Virus record (IMG/VR): IMGVR_UViG_3300046009_002052
Coordinates: 1-31,013 of that record
DNA: 31,013 nt
Reading direction: 5' to 3' (one strand)
Source of the DNA: a virus
The notes under the pieces are model-generated. The model did not search any database. It had not been told where the DNA came from and saw only the letters and a program-made list of their open reading frames with translations. How positions within the stretch are numbered: the first letter of the stretch is position 1; every line of letters starts with the position of its first letter. Shown here piece by piece: positions 22,083-29,598 of the stretch. The position numbers and the translations under genes are program-made.

Positions 22083-22898
22083 TTAATTGATTAATTTTTT
22101 AACAAAATATTCCAACGTACTTTGATTTGTGTAATCATATCCATTCGCACCCATCGGAATAACATTGGGGCATGGTTGGTATGATTCCAATAATCTTGGT
22201 ACTTTCAATTGCTCTGCGATTGCATAGGTGGAGGATTGATTTCCAATATATAACTTACATGATTTAACCAGCATTGCCATTTGTAGGGCATCATCAATTA
22301 ACATCCGTTTGGGTTGCCAATGGTTACGAGCTACAAATTCATCATATTCCTGATCTAATCCCACGAATATCACATTGTAATTTTGGAGGAACGAATAATT
22401 CATGTGCCTATTTCTATACCGACTACTAAAATTAATTACAATGGAATCATTGAATTGTGGGAATGTCTGTTCAACAAATAATGCAGGTTGTGTTAAATCG
22501 GTTGCAAGTTCGGGATACACTTGAAAATGTGAACGCCTCAAATCACCACACGCTAAATTTAAACCGATGTTCCTGAATTGGTCAAAATTATAATCTACAA
22601 TCCTTGAATCATGGATTGATACTTGCGAAATGTAGGGTTGTGCCTTTAACAATGGTTTGATGTAGGCATACATATCACTATTCATGCAATACCTACCACT
22701 TGGGTGGTTTGGAACACCATTGGATAATTTAAACCCAACGTAAAAATGCACAGGTTCACCGATTGCCTGAACTGCAGATAGGGAATATATTAAATCCCCA
22801 AGGTGTCCCGATTGTAATACTGTTTTCAATTTCATAGGTTGTTCATCATCGGCAATGGTTGCCTTCTCAATCTGTAACCGCTTTAATTCGTTGTTCAT
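22083..22898 (-). CDS. Glycosyltransferase, GT9/heptosyltransferase-like
   Basis: The protein has 271 residues from this ATG, which overlaps the preceding gene by 32 bases; codon 22 (MKLKTVLQSGHLGD) is an alternative start. It shows a GT-B pattern: SGHLGDLIYSLSAVQAIG (30-47) resembles the GDhhhshPhhxxL start of heptosyltransferase-type enzymes, and CKLYIGNQSSTYAIAEQLKVP (about 216-236) resembles their nucleotide-sugar-binding GxxSGxxHlAaalgxP segment. It could transfer a sugar to phage DNA, virion protein or a host surface glycan. It pairs with a second glycosyltransferase immediately upstream. Confidence 0.65.
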   Translation of the reverse strand: MNNELKRLQIEKATIADDEQPMKLKTVLQSGHLGDLIYSLSAVQAIGEPVHFYVGFKLSNGVPNHPSGRYCMNSDMYAYIKPLLKAQPYISQVSIHDSRIVDYNFDQFRNIGLNLACGDLRRSHFQVYPELATDLTQPALFVEQTFPQFNDSIVINFSSRYRNRHMNYSFLQNYNVIFVGLDQEYDEFVARNHWQPKRMLIDDALQMAMLVKSCKLYIGNQSSTYAIAEQLKVPRLLESYQPCPNVIPMGANGYDYTNQSTLEYFVKKLIN

Positions 22899-23868
22899 TT
22901 ACTCTGTATAAATTGTGGTGTTCTTTACAATACTGGTAATTGGCTTCACCTAACTCCTTTAATAACGCTTTATCGGCTAAATATTTATCCAATATACTCC
23001 AATCGTTATTCTCTACAAAAATCACACCTTTATTATTCCTATGGTTGGTGTATGGTTCAACGGCACTCACAAAGATGGGTAACCGATATGCCGCAGCTTC
23101 AATAATCTTCAATTCCGATTTATACTTATTGAACGATGTCTTTTCTAATGGTGCAATAACGGCATCCATAAATGCGTAATACTTACCATAGTTTAATACA
23201 TTGACACCCTCACCAATATAGAACCAATTAGGGCGTTCTTTTTCCCCCGTAATGTAATACTCCATCATCTGTGATATTCGTTCCATTGGTGCATACCCAG
23301 CCAATAGGAAATTACATTGGTTGCGTTTTAATACATGGGATAATTGATTCTCTAATAACTTGACATCATACAAGTGAGATGAGCCTGTAACATAACCTAT
23401 GGTAAATGGATGGGCTGCCTTGGCGTTCCATTGTGGTTCTTCCAAATCCAATGCGTTGTGTGCGATGTAAACATTTGGGTTGATTTCTTTTGTTTTCTCT
23501 GCCAATTGGGGCGTGGTAACAATTACTGCATCGGCTCTTTTGATACAATCCATTACCCCATCCTTTGCCTTTTTTTTGTATGAGGAATAGGCAGGGTTAT
23601 GTTTTGGTATAATCCAATGGTCATCATTATCGACTATAAACTTAACACCGTACTTTTTACAATCCGATATAATTTTGGTATTGAATCGCAGGTAACGTGA
23701 TATTACAATTGCATCGTAATCCTGAACCTTTACCGCTTCAATTTCGGGCTTGGTGATGGCAAAGGTTACATCCAATTGTTGATGGAATCGAATCATTGCC
23801 CATGGCATTGCCAACCGATGGTAGGTAACGGCACTCATGCCATCCATTATGACTAATACTTTACTCAT
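22867..23868 (-). CDS. Glycosyltransferase, GT4-like (GT-B fold)
   Basis: The 333-residue protein has N-terminal Rossmann-like MSKVLVIMDGMSAVTYHRLA and FIVDNDDHWIIP (about 77-88). ADAVIVTTPQLAEKT (112-126) is the usual link between half-domains. The C-terminal half starts FTIGYVTGSSHLYD and contains KSELKIIEAAAYRLPIFVS (about 266-284), the E-x7-E-like donor-binding region of family 4 enzymes. It lies after the DUF551-like gene, overlapping it by eight bases. The acceptor is unknown; candidates are a modified DNA base or surface glycan. Confidence 0.75.
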   Translation of the reverse strand: MSKVLVIMDGMSAVTYHRLAMPWAMIRFHQQLDVTFAITKPEIEAVKVQDYDAIVISRYLRFNTKIISDCKKYGVKFIVDNDDHWIIPKHNPAYSSYKKKAKDGVMDCIKRADAVIVTTPQLAEKTKEINPNVYIAHNALDLEEPQWNAKAAHPFTIGYVTGSSHLYDVKLLENQLSHVLKRNQCNFLLAGYAPMERISQMMEYYITGEKERPNWFYIGEGVNVLNYGKYYAFMDAVIAPLEKTSFNKYKSELKIIEAAAYRLPIFVSAVEPYTNHRNNKGVIFVENNDWSILDKYLADKALLKELGEANYQYCKEHHNLYRVNEQRIKAVTD

Positions 23869-24061
23869 GTGGCGTTATTGGAATATACATCCACCATTCA
23901 ATGTTCTGTATGTGTTCCTCTGTATGGTAATCAAACCAATCATCCCCATCATAATATGCAATGAATTTATCATCGTGAATGGTACTAACCAATACAGGAA
24001 TCCCCTCCGATGGTAATTGTGTTGTAACGTGTCTATATGCTTTGCTCATAGGGTTGTCCAT
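23861..24061 (-). CDS. DUF551-like small protein
   Basis: The product has 66 residues from this ATG (codon 5, MSKAYRHV, is an alternative start at 24049). The pattern TTQLPSEGIPVLVSTIHDDKF, AYYDGDDW and a final EWWMYIP fits DUF551, a small phage protein family of unknown role whose members end in W-W-x-x-L/I-P. It overlaps the methyltransferase end by 29 bases. Confidence 0.6.
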   Translation of the reverse strand: MDNPMSKAYRHVTTQLPSEGIPVLVSTIHDDKFIAYYDGDDWFDYHTEEHIQNIEWWMYIPITPHE

Positions 24062-25280
24062 TTCTTTTTATTACAATAGTCGGGTCAAGTTTCCGCATTC
24101 TGTCAATAATCACTTGGCAATATTTCGGGTCAAGTTCCATGCCATAGCATTTGCGTTTAAGTTGATGTGATGCTACCATTGTTGAACCGCTGCCCGTGAA
24201 TGGTTCAAAAATTAAGTTATACCAATCATTTAATTTAATTGCTTTACTTGGTAATTCAATAGGGAAACACGCCTTATGATTGTCTTGTTGTGAATTAGTA
24301 TTGCTAACTTCCCAATGATTGCTATAAACAGAATTTAAGCCGAGCATTTCTCCATTTGTTGAAAACACATATATTGGTTCCCAATCTCGCATTAATGAAC
24401 CCTTAAATGGAATAGTGGATGATTTCTTCCAACAAATTTGTTCAATTAAAAATTCTAAATGATTTTGTATTTGCTGGATATATTCAAATCTACTATTAGC
24501 ATTATAACTTACGTTCCAAAATATATGACCATTAGTAAATAAAAAACAATTATTCAAAACTGATTCTGCAAAATTAACATAATCTGAACTTTTTAAATTA
24601 TCAGAATATCCATCAGAATACAATTTGACGCTTTTCTTTTTATTAAATATATCTCCTTGACCTGCTTTTGTATTTGCGTTATATGGTGGTGATGTAAAAA
24701 CCATATCCGCTTTTTGTCCATCCATCAACTTGGCAACCGCATCACTATCCGTACTATCACCACACAACAAACGATGCTCACCTATCTCAAATAAATCCCC
24801 CAACACAATATCGGTTTCAATTTGCTCGGGCATTTCATAGTCATCCTCAACGGCATCTACCTCCAATGCATCATCCTCAAAATCCAAAGGCAAATCCAAT
24901 CCCCAGTGGGCTAACTCTTCCACATCCCAATCGTTTGCCAATGCGTCCCAATCATGCTCACCAAATCCAACATTGTCTTTGATAGTGTACGCTTTCAATT
25001 TATCGATGGGCGTATCTTGGGGCAATATCTTACATGGTACTTCCTTAATTCCCAATTCCAAACACGCATTCAAACGCATATTTCCAGCAATAACAATCAA
25101 CTCCCCATTATAATCCACGGCAATAACCTCCCTCAATTCCAACATTTCAGGATCATCCTTAATGGATTGTTTTAATTGCACGAATTTGTGATCCTTACAA
25201 AACCTTGGGTTCTTGGGTAAACCCTCAATTTGCCCCTTGTTGTTTACCAACTTGGTTATGTGTACTAATTCCTGTTTCAT
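24033..25280 (-). CDS. ParB-domain DNA methyltransferase
   Basis: In this 415-residue protein, residues 1-110 form a ParB/Srx-type N-terminal domain (KNPRFCKD, IVIAGNMRLNACLELG). An acidic linker follows (about 132-156). The methyltransferase is of the beta class order: catalytic TSPPYN (196-201) first, AdoMet-binding FEPFTGSGSTMVA (358-370) later, then GMELDPKYC (380-388). It would methylate adenine N6 or cytosine N4; TSPPY occurs in both. The part coding for about residues 200-350 is much more AT-rich than both flanks, suggesting exchange of the target-recognition region. A likely role is protection from host restriction or marking of phage DNA. Confidence 0.85.
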   Translation of the reverse strand: MKQELVHITKLVNNKGQIEGLPKNPRFCKDHKFVQLKQSIKDDPEMLELREVIAVDYNGELIVIAGNMRLNACLELGIKEVPCKILPQDTPIDKLKAYTIKDNVGFGEHDWDALANDWDVEELAHWGLDLPLDFEDDALEVDAVEDDYEMPEQIETDIVLGDLFEIGEHRLLCGDSTDSDAVAKLMDGQKADMVFTSPPYNANTKAGQGDIFNKKKSVKLYSDGYSDNLKSSDYVNFAESVLNNCFLFTNGHIFWNVSYNANSRFEYIQQIQNHLEFLIEQICWKKSSTIPFKGSLMRDWEPIYVFSTNGEMLGLNSVYSNHWEVSNTNSQQDNHKACFPIELPSKAIKLNDWYNLIFEPFTGSGSTMVASHQLKRKCYGMELDPKYCQVIIDRMRKLDPTIVIKRNGQPYEQSI

Positions 25281-25404
25281 ATTCTTTTACTTTTAATTGT
25301 GCCTCTTGTTTTGTATCGTATAAACCACGCCTTAACCCCTTATACCACACCGCAAAATACCATCTATCACACCAATACGATTTTGTTATAATTGGTTTCT
25401 CCAT
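25225..25404 (-). CDS. 59-residue protein overlapping methyltransferase start
   Basis: The frame starts MEKPIITKSYWCDRWYFAVW right after the upstream stop and overlaps the methyltransferase gene by 56 bases. The Trp/Tyr-rich strands followed by GLYDTKQEAQLKVKEY resemble the short three-strand-plus-helix folds at the N-terminus of some integrase or AP2-like DNA-binding proteins. It fills the only gap here. The 3' part uses bases that also code for methyltransferase residues 1-18. Confidence 0.55.
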   Translation of the reverse strand: MEKPIITKSYWCDRWYFAVWYKGLRRGLYDTKQEAQLKVKEYETGISTHNQVGKQQGAN

Positions 25405-25405
25405 T

Positions 25406-25795
25406 CTATTGGTAGGTATCCCAAATGTAATTTAGGTGATTAATCATTTCTTGCCATGCCTTGGGATTGCAATGGCAGGGATGGTATATCTTTTTACGCT
25501 GAAATAAACGGGTGTACATCTGTGCAATGTGATTGGTTTCATCAGGCATTATCTCCGTGCTATTCTTATCCCTGAATGTAGTCCACCAATTGTACTCCTC
25601 CTCCGTCATACATAGGGGTTGCCTCCGTGGGAATAATGCATTTAACTTATTCTTACGTTCATCGCATCCGCAGTCCTCACCTGCCACAAATTTAACTACC
25701 TCTTTAATCCCAGTCGCTTTCGTGAACTTCTCCACTGAATCCCCCAATCCTTGCGATGGTTTCTTGGTCTGCTTTCTGTTGTATGTATTGCTCAT
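25406..25795 (-). CDS. Conserved Cys-rich phage protein of unknown function
   Basis: The 129-residue protein has a basic N-terminus (KQTKKPSQ), then GLGDSVEKFTKATGIKEVVK (about 16-35), EDCGCDERKNKLNALFP (40-56), LCMTEEEYNWWTTF and a late HPCHCNPKAWQEMI. The Cys pairs C-G-C and C-H-C could bind a metal. The GLGD-VEK-TKATGIKxVVK and DCGCDERKxKLN signature looks familiar as a conserved gene of Bacteroidota phages, role unknown. Its first 31 codons overlap the end of the sigma-like gene in another frame. Confidence 0.75.
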   Translation of the reverse strand: MSNTYNRKQTKKPSQGLGDSVEKFTKATGIKEVVKFVAGEDCGCDERKNKLNALFPRRQPLCMTEEEYNWWTTFRDKNSTEIMPDETNHIAQMYTRLFQRKKIYHPCHCNPKAWQEMINHLNYIWDTYQ

Positions 25796-26294
25796 ATAAT
25801 TCTTTTGAATGGTTTTTAATGTGTTGTTTTGCGTTTTTTAAGGTGTTATAAACCGATGTAACTGTTATGCCTGTACGTTTCTCAATTTGCCGTAAACTAT
25901 GCCCATAGACAAAATACAATTCCAAAATCATTTGGTCATATTCATGCATCGTGTCAATTACCTCCTTAATCCGTGCCATCAATTGTTGATACCTGTATTC
26001 GGATTCTTCGGGAGATTCTATTGGGTTAAATTGTGCCTCATGGTCATATACCTTGTTCTCTGCACGATATACGTTAATAACTGCCGATTGTAGAATTTTA
26101 AAAATGTAAAATGTATTCACACCACCTGATGGTGTTTCCAATCGTTGCAATGAACCCTCTGTTTCCTGTATTTCCGCTAATTTTAAATACATATTCTGAA
26201 CACAATCGTCAATATCCCCCCACCTTGCACCAAGGTAATTAGCCATTTTTCTCCATTTGACCTCATCCTTTGCTATAATTTCAAGGGTTAACAC
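25704..26294 (-). CDS. Sigma-70-like RNA polymerase factor
   Basis: The product has 196 residues from a GTG start; the next ATG is codon 17 and would cut into the first helix. WGDIDDCVQNMYLKLAEIQ (about 25-43) resembles region 2 of ECF-type sigma factors. YDQMILELYFVYGHSLRQIE and KRTGITVTSVYNTLKNAKQH (about 118-158) form a region 4 helix-turn-helix. It would bind host RNA polymerase and direct it to late phage promoters, which may explain why few later genes have host-type promoters. The last 92 bases overlap the next gene. Confidence 0.75.
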   Translation of the reverse strand: MLTLEIIAKDEVKWRKMANYLGARWGDIDDCVQNMYLKLAEIQETEGSLQRLETPSGGVNTFYIFKILQSAVINVYRAENKVYDHEAQFNPIESPEESEYRYQQLMARIKEVIDTMHEYDQMILELYFVYGHSLRQIEKRTGITVTSVYNTLKNAKQHIKNHSKELYEQYIQQKADQETIARIGGFSGEVHESDWD

Positions 26295-26302
26295 CTTTTT
26301 TG

Positions 26303-26324
26303 ATTTTGCAAAATAACAAAAATA
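26303..26324 (-). promoter_or_regulatory. Promoter box and palindrome before sigma-like gene
   Basis: On the minus strand TATTTTTG (26324-26317) fits TAnnTTTG, without a good -33 element. Two bases further on is a perfect 12-bp palindrome ATTTTGCAAAAT (26314-26303), sitting at the predicted transcription start, nine bases before the GTG codon. This is a good position for a repressor site. Confidence 0.35.
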
Positions 26325-26331
26325 ATCGGAA

Positions 26332-26892
26332 TTAAAATAATTGCAGTATATTATTATTTAGTTCAATTTTCCAAAGGTTAATATCATTTGACGCTTTAAA
26401 TCCAACATGATTGATTTTACCTTTTTCCCATGTTGCATAATTTGTAAAACCAAGGGACTTCCAAAATTTATTAGAATCCAAATCAACACGGCAACGCAAT
26501 GTAAAACCAATTCTATGAAATTTAATGCAGAATTGTTTACAAACATCTAATAAGGCAGTTCCATAATGCAAACGCCTTGCATCATTTCTAACACATATTT
26601 GTTGAATTTTGGCGTAACGATATGCCCCTTTGGCTGGTGTTATTAGTACATATCCAACGGCATCATTATTTGCCTCACAAATCAATACAACAAAATTACG
26701 TTCTCCTCCAAAAACATACCTTTCCCATATAGTTTTTTGAATAAATCCAACTGCATTAGAATTTTCCTTTTGCAGTTTATCAATCAATGGCATATCCTTA
26801 ATTGTTGATGTTCGCACGGAAATATCTTTAATTGTATCATTATATAATACATTAATTAAACCAGTTGAACAATCAAATTCACCTAAATTCAT
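26332..26892 (-). CDS. GNAT-family acetyltransferase
   Basis: The 186-residue protein has GNAT order: N-terminal helix region (TIKDMPLIDKLQKENSNAVG), strand ERNFVVLICEANNDAVGYVL (84-86 region), the acetyl-CoA segment KIQQICVRNDARRLHYGTAL (about 93-112, R-R-x-x-Y-G-T in place of Q/R-x-x-G-x-G/A) and the C-terminal DLDSNKFWKSLGF (about 137-149). GNAT-fold enzymes of phages acetylate host proteins or, as in phage Mu Mom, modify DNA. The gene is AT-rich compared with neighbours and looks like a recent insertion. The substrate is unknown. Confidence 0.75.
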   Translation of the reverse strand: MNLGEFDCSTGLINVLYNDTIKDISVRTSTIKDMPLIDKLQKENSNAVGFIQKTIWERYVFGGERNFVVLICEANNDAVGYVLITPAKGAYRYAKIQQICVRNDARRLHYGTALLDVCKQFCIKFHRIGFTLRCRVDLDSNKFWKSLGFTNYATWEKGKINHVGFKASNDINLWKIELNNNILQLF

Positions 26893-27230
26893 TTCAAATA
26901 TTCCGTTACTATTGTTCTAAATTCTTCAAACGAATGTGCAATGGTGTATTTATAACCAAAGAACTCCGCTTTTTGTTGGAAATACTTTTGATTATCCGAT
27001 TGTTTGCCCTTATCCGTTTTCATCTCAATCCATAATCCGTGGTATCCGTGATGTGGGTACATTAGGAATAAATCGGCAACACCTGACATCTGTCCCTCCG
27101 CTTTCATTATTTTAGCGGTTATTGCTGAACGCTTACCACCATTAGGAATTGAAAACAATACCATATCAGGGTGTTCGTACCTAAACCATCTAACACAATG
27201 AATTTGGAGGGAAGATTCTAAATGCCTCAT
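26889..27230 (-). CDS. VRR-NUC domain nuclease
   Basis: The 113-residue protein is a single VRR-NUC domain of the PD-(D/E)xK superfamily. It shows LESSLQIHCVRWFR (4-17), FSIPNGGKR (26-34), GVADLFLM (50-57, catalytic Asp53), GLWIEMKTDKGKQS (65-78, Glu69-x-Lys71) and QKYFQQKAEFFGYK. Stand-alone phage VRR-NUC proteins are thought to act as structure-specific (Holliday junction-type) nucleases in replication and packaging. It begins at an ATGA overlap with the small membrane gene upstream. Confidence 0.88.
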   Translation of the reverse strand: MRHLESSLQIHCVRWFRYEHPDMVLFSIPNGGKRSAITAKIMKAEGQMSGVADLFLMYPHHGYHGLWIEMKTDKGKQSDNQKYFQQKAEFFGYKYTIAHSFEEFRTIVTEYLK

Positions 27231-27352
27231 TTTTTGTAATATCTAACCAAGCTTCTAATTAAATCAATTAATAAGTACAGGAATACGAATACAACAAACC
27301 CACCCAGTACGAAAATTAAGAGGTAGTCCAACATAAATTTAAGGATTGTCAT
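27227..27352 (-). CDS. 41-residue single-pass membrane protein
   Basis: The frame starts MTILKFMLDYLLIFVLGG. Residues 10-33 form a membrane helix (YLLIFVLGGFVVFVFLYLL...) followed by a basic tail (RSLVRYYKK). It is linked by ATGA to the VRR-NUC gene downstream and overlaps the upstream small gene by 14 bases. The coupled overlaps on both sides strongly support a real gene. The function is unknown. Confidence 0.65.
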   Translation of the reverse strand: MTILKFMLDYLLIFVLGGFVVFVFLYLLIDLIRSLVRYYKK

Positions 27353-27503
27353 TGTTCAATTCTTTAATGTGTTTAAAAATCTTGTCCAATAATTCTAATA
27401 GATACTTTTGATTGTAATAGATTAAATTGGAATTAGTGTCGGTTTTAGTTTCGCCATCCTCGATGACAACTTCCGTGTTTTTGTGTTTAACGATTATTTT
27501 CAT
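27339..27503 (-). CDS. 54-residue hypothetical protein
   Basis: The frame starts MKIIVKHKNTEVVIEDGE at an ATGA overlap with the gene ending at 27500. It has an N-terminal pair of strands, then a helix (NQKYLLELLDKIFKHIKEL). It is probably a small regulatory or replication-associated protein; nothing more can be said. Confidence 0.6.
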   Translation of the reverse strand: MKIIVKHKNTEVVIEDGETKTDTNSNLIYYNQKYLLELLDKIFKHIKELNNDNP

Positions 27504-27739
27504 AATAAAATCTCCTTAATTCTGTTTATCTCATACAATATTTCCTCCCGTGTAATTTCGGGATGTGCATTGATAATATCGGTTAAAATACCAAGGTACT
27601 TAATCACCTGCATTTCATCATCCATTGCATACCTGTTGGCGTGGTCAATAATTTCCTGTGCATCAATAAAACAAGTTGATTCAGGCGAACACGATTGTAT
27701 TTCCTGAACCCAATCAATTAATGTGTTTATTGCCGTCAT
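27500..27739 (-). CDS. Small hypothetical protein
   Basis: The product has 79 residues from the ATG at 27739, chosen because GGGAGG lies nine bases upstream, one of the few Shine-Dalgarno sites in the window. The ATG at 27754 would place this site inside the coding part. The protein is acidic and helical (MTAINTLIDWVQEIQSCS, VIKYLGILTDIINAH, EEILYEINRIKEILL). No family is recognised. Confidence 0.65.
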   Translation of the reverse strand: MTAINTLIDWVQEIQSCSPESTCFIDAQEIIDHANRYAMDDEMQVIKYLGILTDIINAHPEITREEILYEINRIKEILL

Positions 27740-27741
27740 TG

Positions 27742-28077
27742 TTATACCTCCCATGTTCTTACTTCATCCCTAACTTCCGTTTCCTTGCGTTGGCGTTTTT
27801 CCCATAAATACCCACGCAATTCAGGGTAATCCTGTTGTAACTTTCGTGATGCCCGTGTAATTACCTCCAATTTACCCAAGTTACCAGCGGCAAGATGGTT
27901 TAAAAATTCCTCACCTGTAATGTACTGCACGGGTTCGGGGCAATAGAAATGGAAATACTTTGCCAATAATTGGTTGTTGGAATCCCGTGTTTCAGGAAAT
28001 CGGGTTAAAATGTCTCTTACCTTGTCGACCACTCGTGGTGAAAAGTAACTTGATGTGATTGTTTCTACTTTTAACAT
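27742..28077 (-). CDS. Conserved hypothetical phage protein
   Basis: The 111-residue protein contains VRDILTRFPETRDSNNQLLA (about 20-39), FLNHLAAGNLGKLEVITRAS (58-77), RKLQQDYPELRGYLWEKR (78-95) and a charged end. The RxxRKLQxxxPELRGxxW segment with a preceding RDSNxxL motif is widespread in small proteins of replication regions of siphoviruses. I know no function. It follows the 224-residue gene by five bases. Confidence 0.65.
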   Translation of the reverse strand: MLKVETITSSYFSPRVVDKVRDILTRFPETRDSNNQLLAKYFHFYCPEPVQYITGEEFLNHLAAGNLGKLEVITRASRKLQQDYPELRGYLWEKRQRKETEVRDEVRTWEV

Positions 28078-28082
28078 ATCGT

Positions 28083-28757
28083 TTAAATATTGTGTTTTGT
28101 GTTAATATAAATTGCAAATTTAGCCGCCCCCTCTAATGTCTTATCCTGTTTGTTCTTATCGGCTACCAAAGTCAATGTTTCGTATATTGTTTTGGCGTAT
28201 GGGTTGCGATTCAAACCTTTTAAATGCTGGATGTATTTTTGTTCATAATTGGATACCCAATCCATCATTTGGTACACCTCGCCTTGGTCAAAATTATCTT
28301 CTACCAATCCACGTTCTACCAATCCCTTAAAAACAATGTTCATTACCATCAATGATAACATTTCCATTTTCTTATTATGCCATACCTCCACCCATGTTAC
28401 TGTGCATCGTGATACGTTATTTTGAAAGGTCTTTTCCATTTCATCGGGTGATGGTAATTTGGGCGTGTATTCACGCTTTACTTCATATCGTTTTACGTTT
28501 TGATGATTTTCACTTAAATATTCATTTATCACATAAAATAAAAAATTGGCTGCAAATGTCTGTGGTGCTTTGCCCCCATTCTCTACATATTTGGTAAATG
28601 ATTTTTCCAACAATGCCTCTTCATACATCCCATATTTATTTAAAATCATTGGGTAAAACAATGGAATCGCATCATCATCATATCGCATACCAGTAAGAAT
28701 GCAAAATCTTTTAATGTGTAATGCTAACTGTTTTTCGTTAATGTCCTTGATAAACAT
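28083..28757 (-). CDS. Hypothetical protein of the replication region
   Basis: The 224-residue protein is all-helical with no recognised motif: FIKDINEKQLALHIKRFC, PLFYPMILNKYGMYEEALLE, MLSLMVMNIVFKGLVERG, SNYEQKYIQHLKGLNRNPYA. It follows the DUF1376/DnaD-like initiator by 11 bases. The position suggests a helicase loader or primosome partner, but this is inference from context. Confidence 0.6.
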   Translation of the reverse strand: MFIKDINEKQLALHIKRFCILTGMRYDDDAIPLFYPMILNKYGMYEEALLEKSFTKYVENGGKAPQTFAANFLFYVINEYLSENHQNVKRYEVKREYTPKLPSPDEMEKTFQNNVSRCTVTWVEVWHNKKMEMLSLMVMNIVFKGLVERGLVEDNFDQGEVYQMMDWVSNYEQKYIQHLKGLNRNPYAKTIYETLTLVADKNKQDKTLEGAAKFAIYINTKHNI

Positions 28758-28768
28758 ATTTTCAAATA

Positions 28769-29587
28769 TTATTGATTTTCAGGTAATTGTAAAGTGTTTC
28801 TTTGTAAATGGTCAATTCTTTTAGTTTCCTCTTCAATAGCTCGGTTTAAATCATCAATCAACGGGTTTCTACTCTGTATTTCATCCTTAAATCTTTTCTT
28901 ATTTAGGTAAGTTGAAAAATGCGGAATGTATTTAGGATCATCATATTTATGAGCTTTAATGTATTTTGGTAGATGATTTCCTATTTCGTGGATTTCAGCA
29001 ATGGTTAACTTATCCCAAGCCTTTTTCGCATCTGCTTTGCCTTCCTTTCGCAAATACGATTTCCAAGCAAATTCAAATAAATCGTCTTTACTATATTCCT
29101 TACCTGAAATCATCAGGGTTTTAGGTGTTTTATCTTTTTTTGGTTTTTCGCCTAATAGTATTAATTTATTTAAATTATCATCTATATTTATATTTACATC
29201 TTCATCTTCATTTTCATTTTCATTTTCCATATGTTCATCATATGTTTTAGATGTGTTTAACATATGTTTTTCTTCTTCTATTTCTTTAACTTCTTGATTA
29301 TCTTTCTTTTGTCTGTTTTTACGCCTTGAATCAGAATAGTTTTTCCGTTTTTCAACTTCATCAAATAATCGTTGGTTGCGAAATTTTCCATCAATTTTGT
29401 CAAACTTGGAATAAATATCTTCATCATATGTATTACATATGAATAACATATCTTTTTCAGTTAAATCACCTTTTTGGTGTTGCATACATAACAATCGTAT
29501 GTACTTACCCACTTGATCGTGAGTCATTGTCATTGTACCTGTTAAAAAATCACTTGTGTAAAACAGGAATGCTGGGTCTTTGCTCAT
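28769..29587 (-). CDS. DUF1376/DnaD-like replication initiation protein
   Basis: The product has 272 residues from the ATG at 29587. The N-terminus (MSKDPAFLFYTSDFLTGTM, then TMTHDQVGKYIRLLCMQHQ) is the winged-helix pattern of DUF1376/YdaU-type phage replication proteins. A Lys/Glu linker follows, then an Asn/Glu/Asp low-complexity stretch (about 120-140, built on a repeated six-base unit) and a C-terminal helical domain (LFEFAWKSYLRKEGKADAKK, PKYIPHFSTYLNKKRF) resembling DnaD-type helicase-loading regions. The frame stays open to 29653, but that part is a terminator hairpin and poly-U tract, so I exclude it. It is preceded by an unusual leader. Confidence 0.8.
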   Translation of the reverse strand: MSKDPAFLFYTSDFLTGTMTMTHDQVGKYIRLLCMQHQKGDLTEKDMLFICNTYDEDIYSKFDKIDGKFRNQRLFDEVEKRKNYSDSRRKNRQKKDNQEVKEIEEEKHMLNTSKTYDEHMENENENEDEDVNINIDDNLNKLILLGEKPKKDKTPKTLMISGKEYSKDDLFEFAWKSYLRKEGKADAKKAWDKLTIAEIHEIGNHLPKYIKAHKYDDPKYIPHFSTYLNKKRFKDEIQSRNPLIDDLNRAIEEETKRIDHLQRNTLQLPENQ

Positions 29588-29598
29588 TTTTTTTGCAT

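Noticed and set aside
29190-29235. Repeated ATTTTC/ATCTTC units as a possible CRISPR or phase-variable repeat
   Set aside because: These are in-frame six-base units coding for a Glu/Asn linker in the replication gene; there are no spacers, and a change of unit number would keep the frame.
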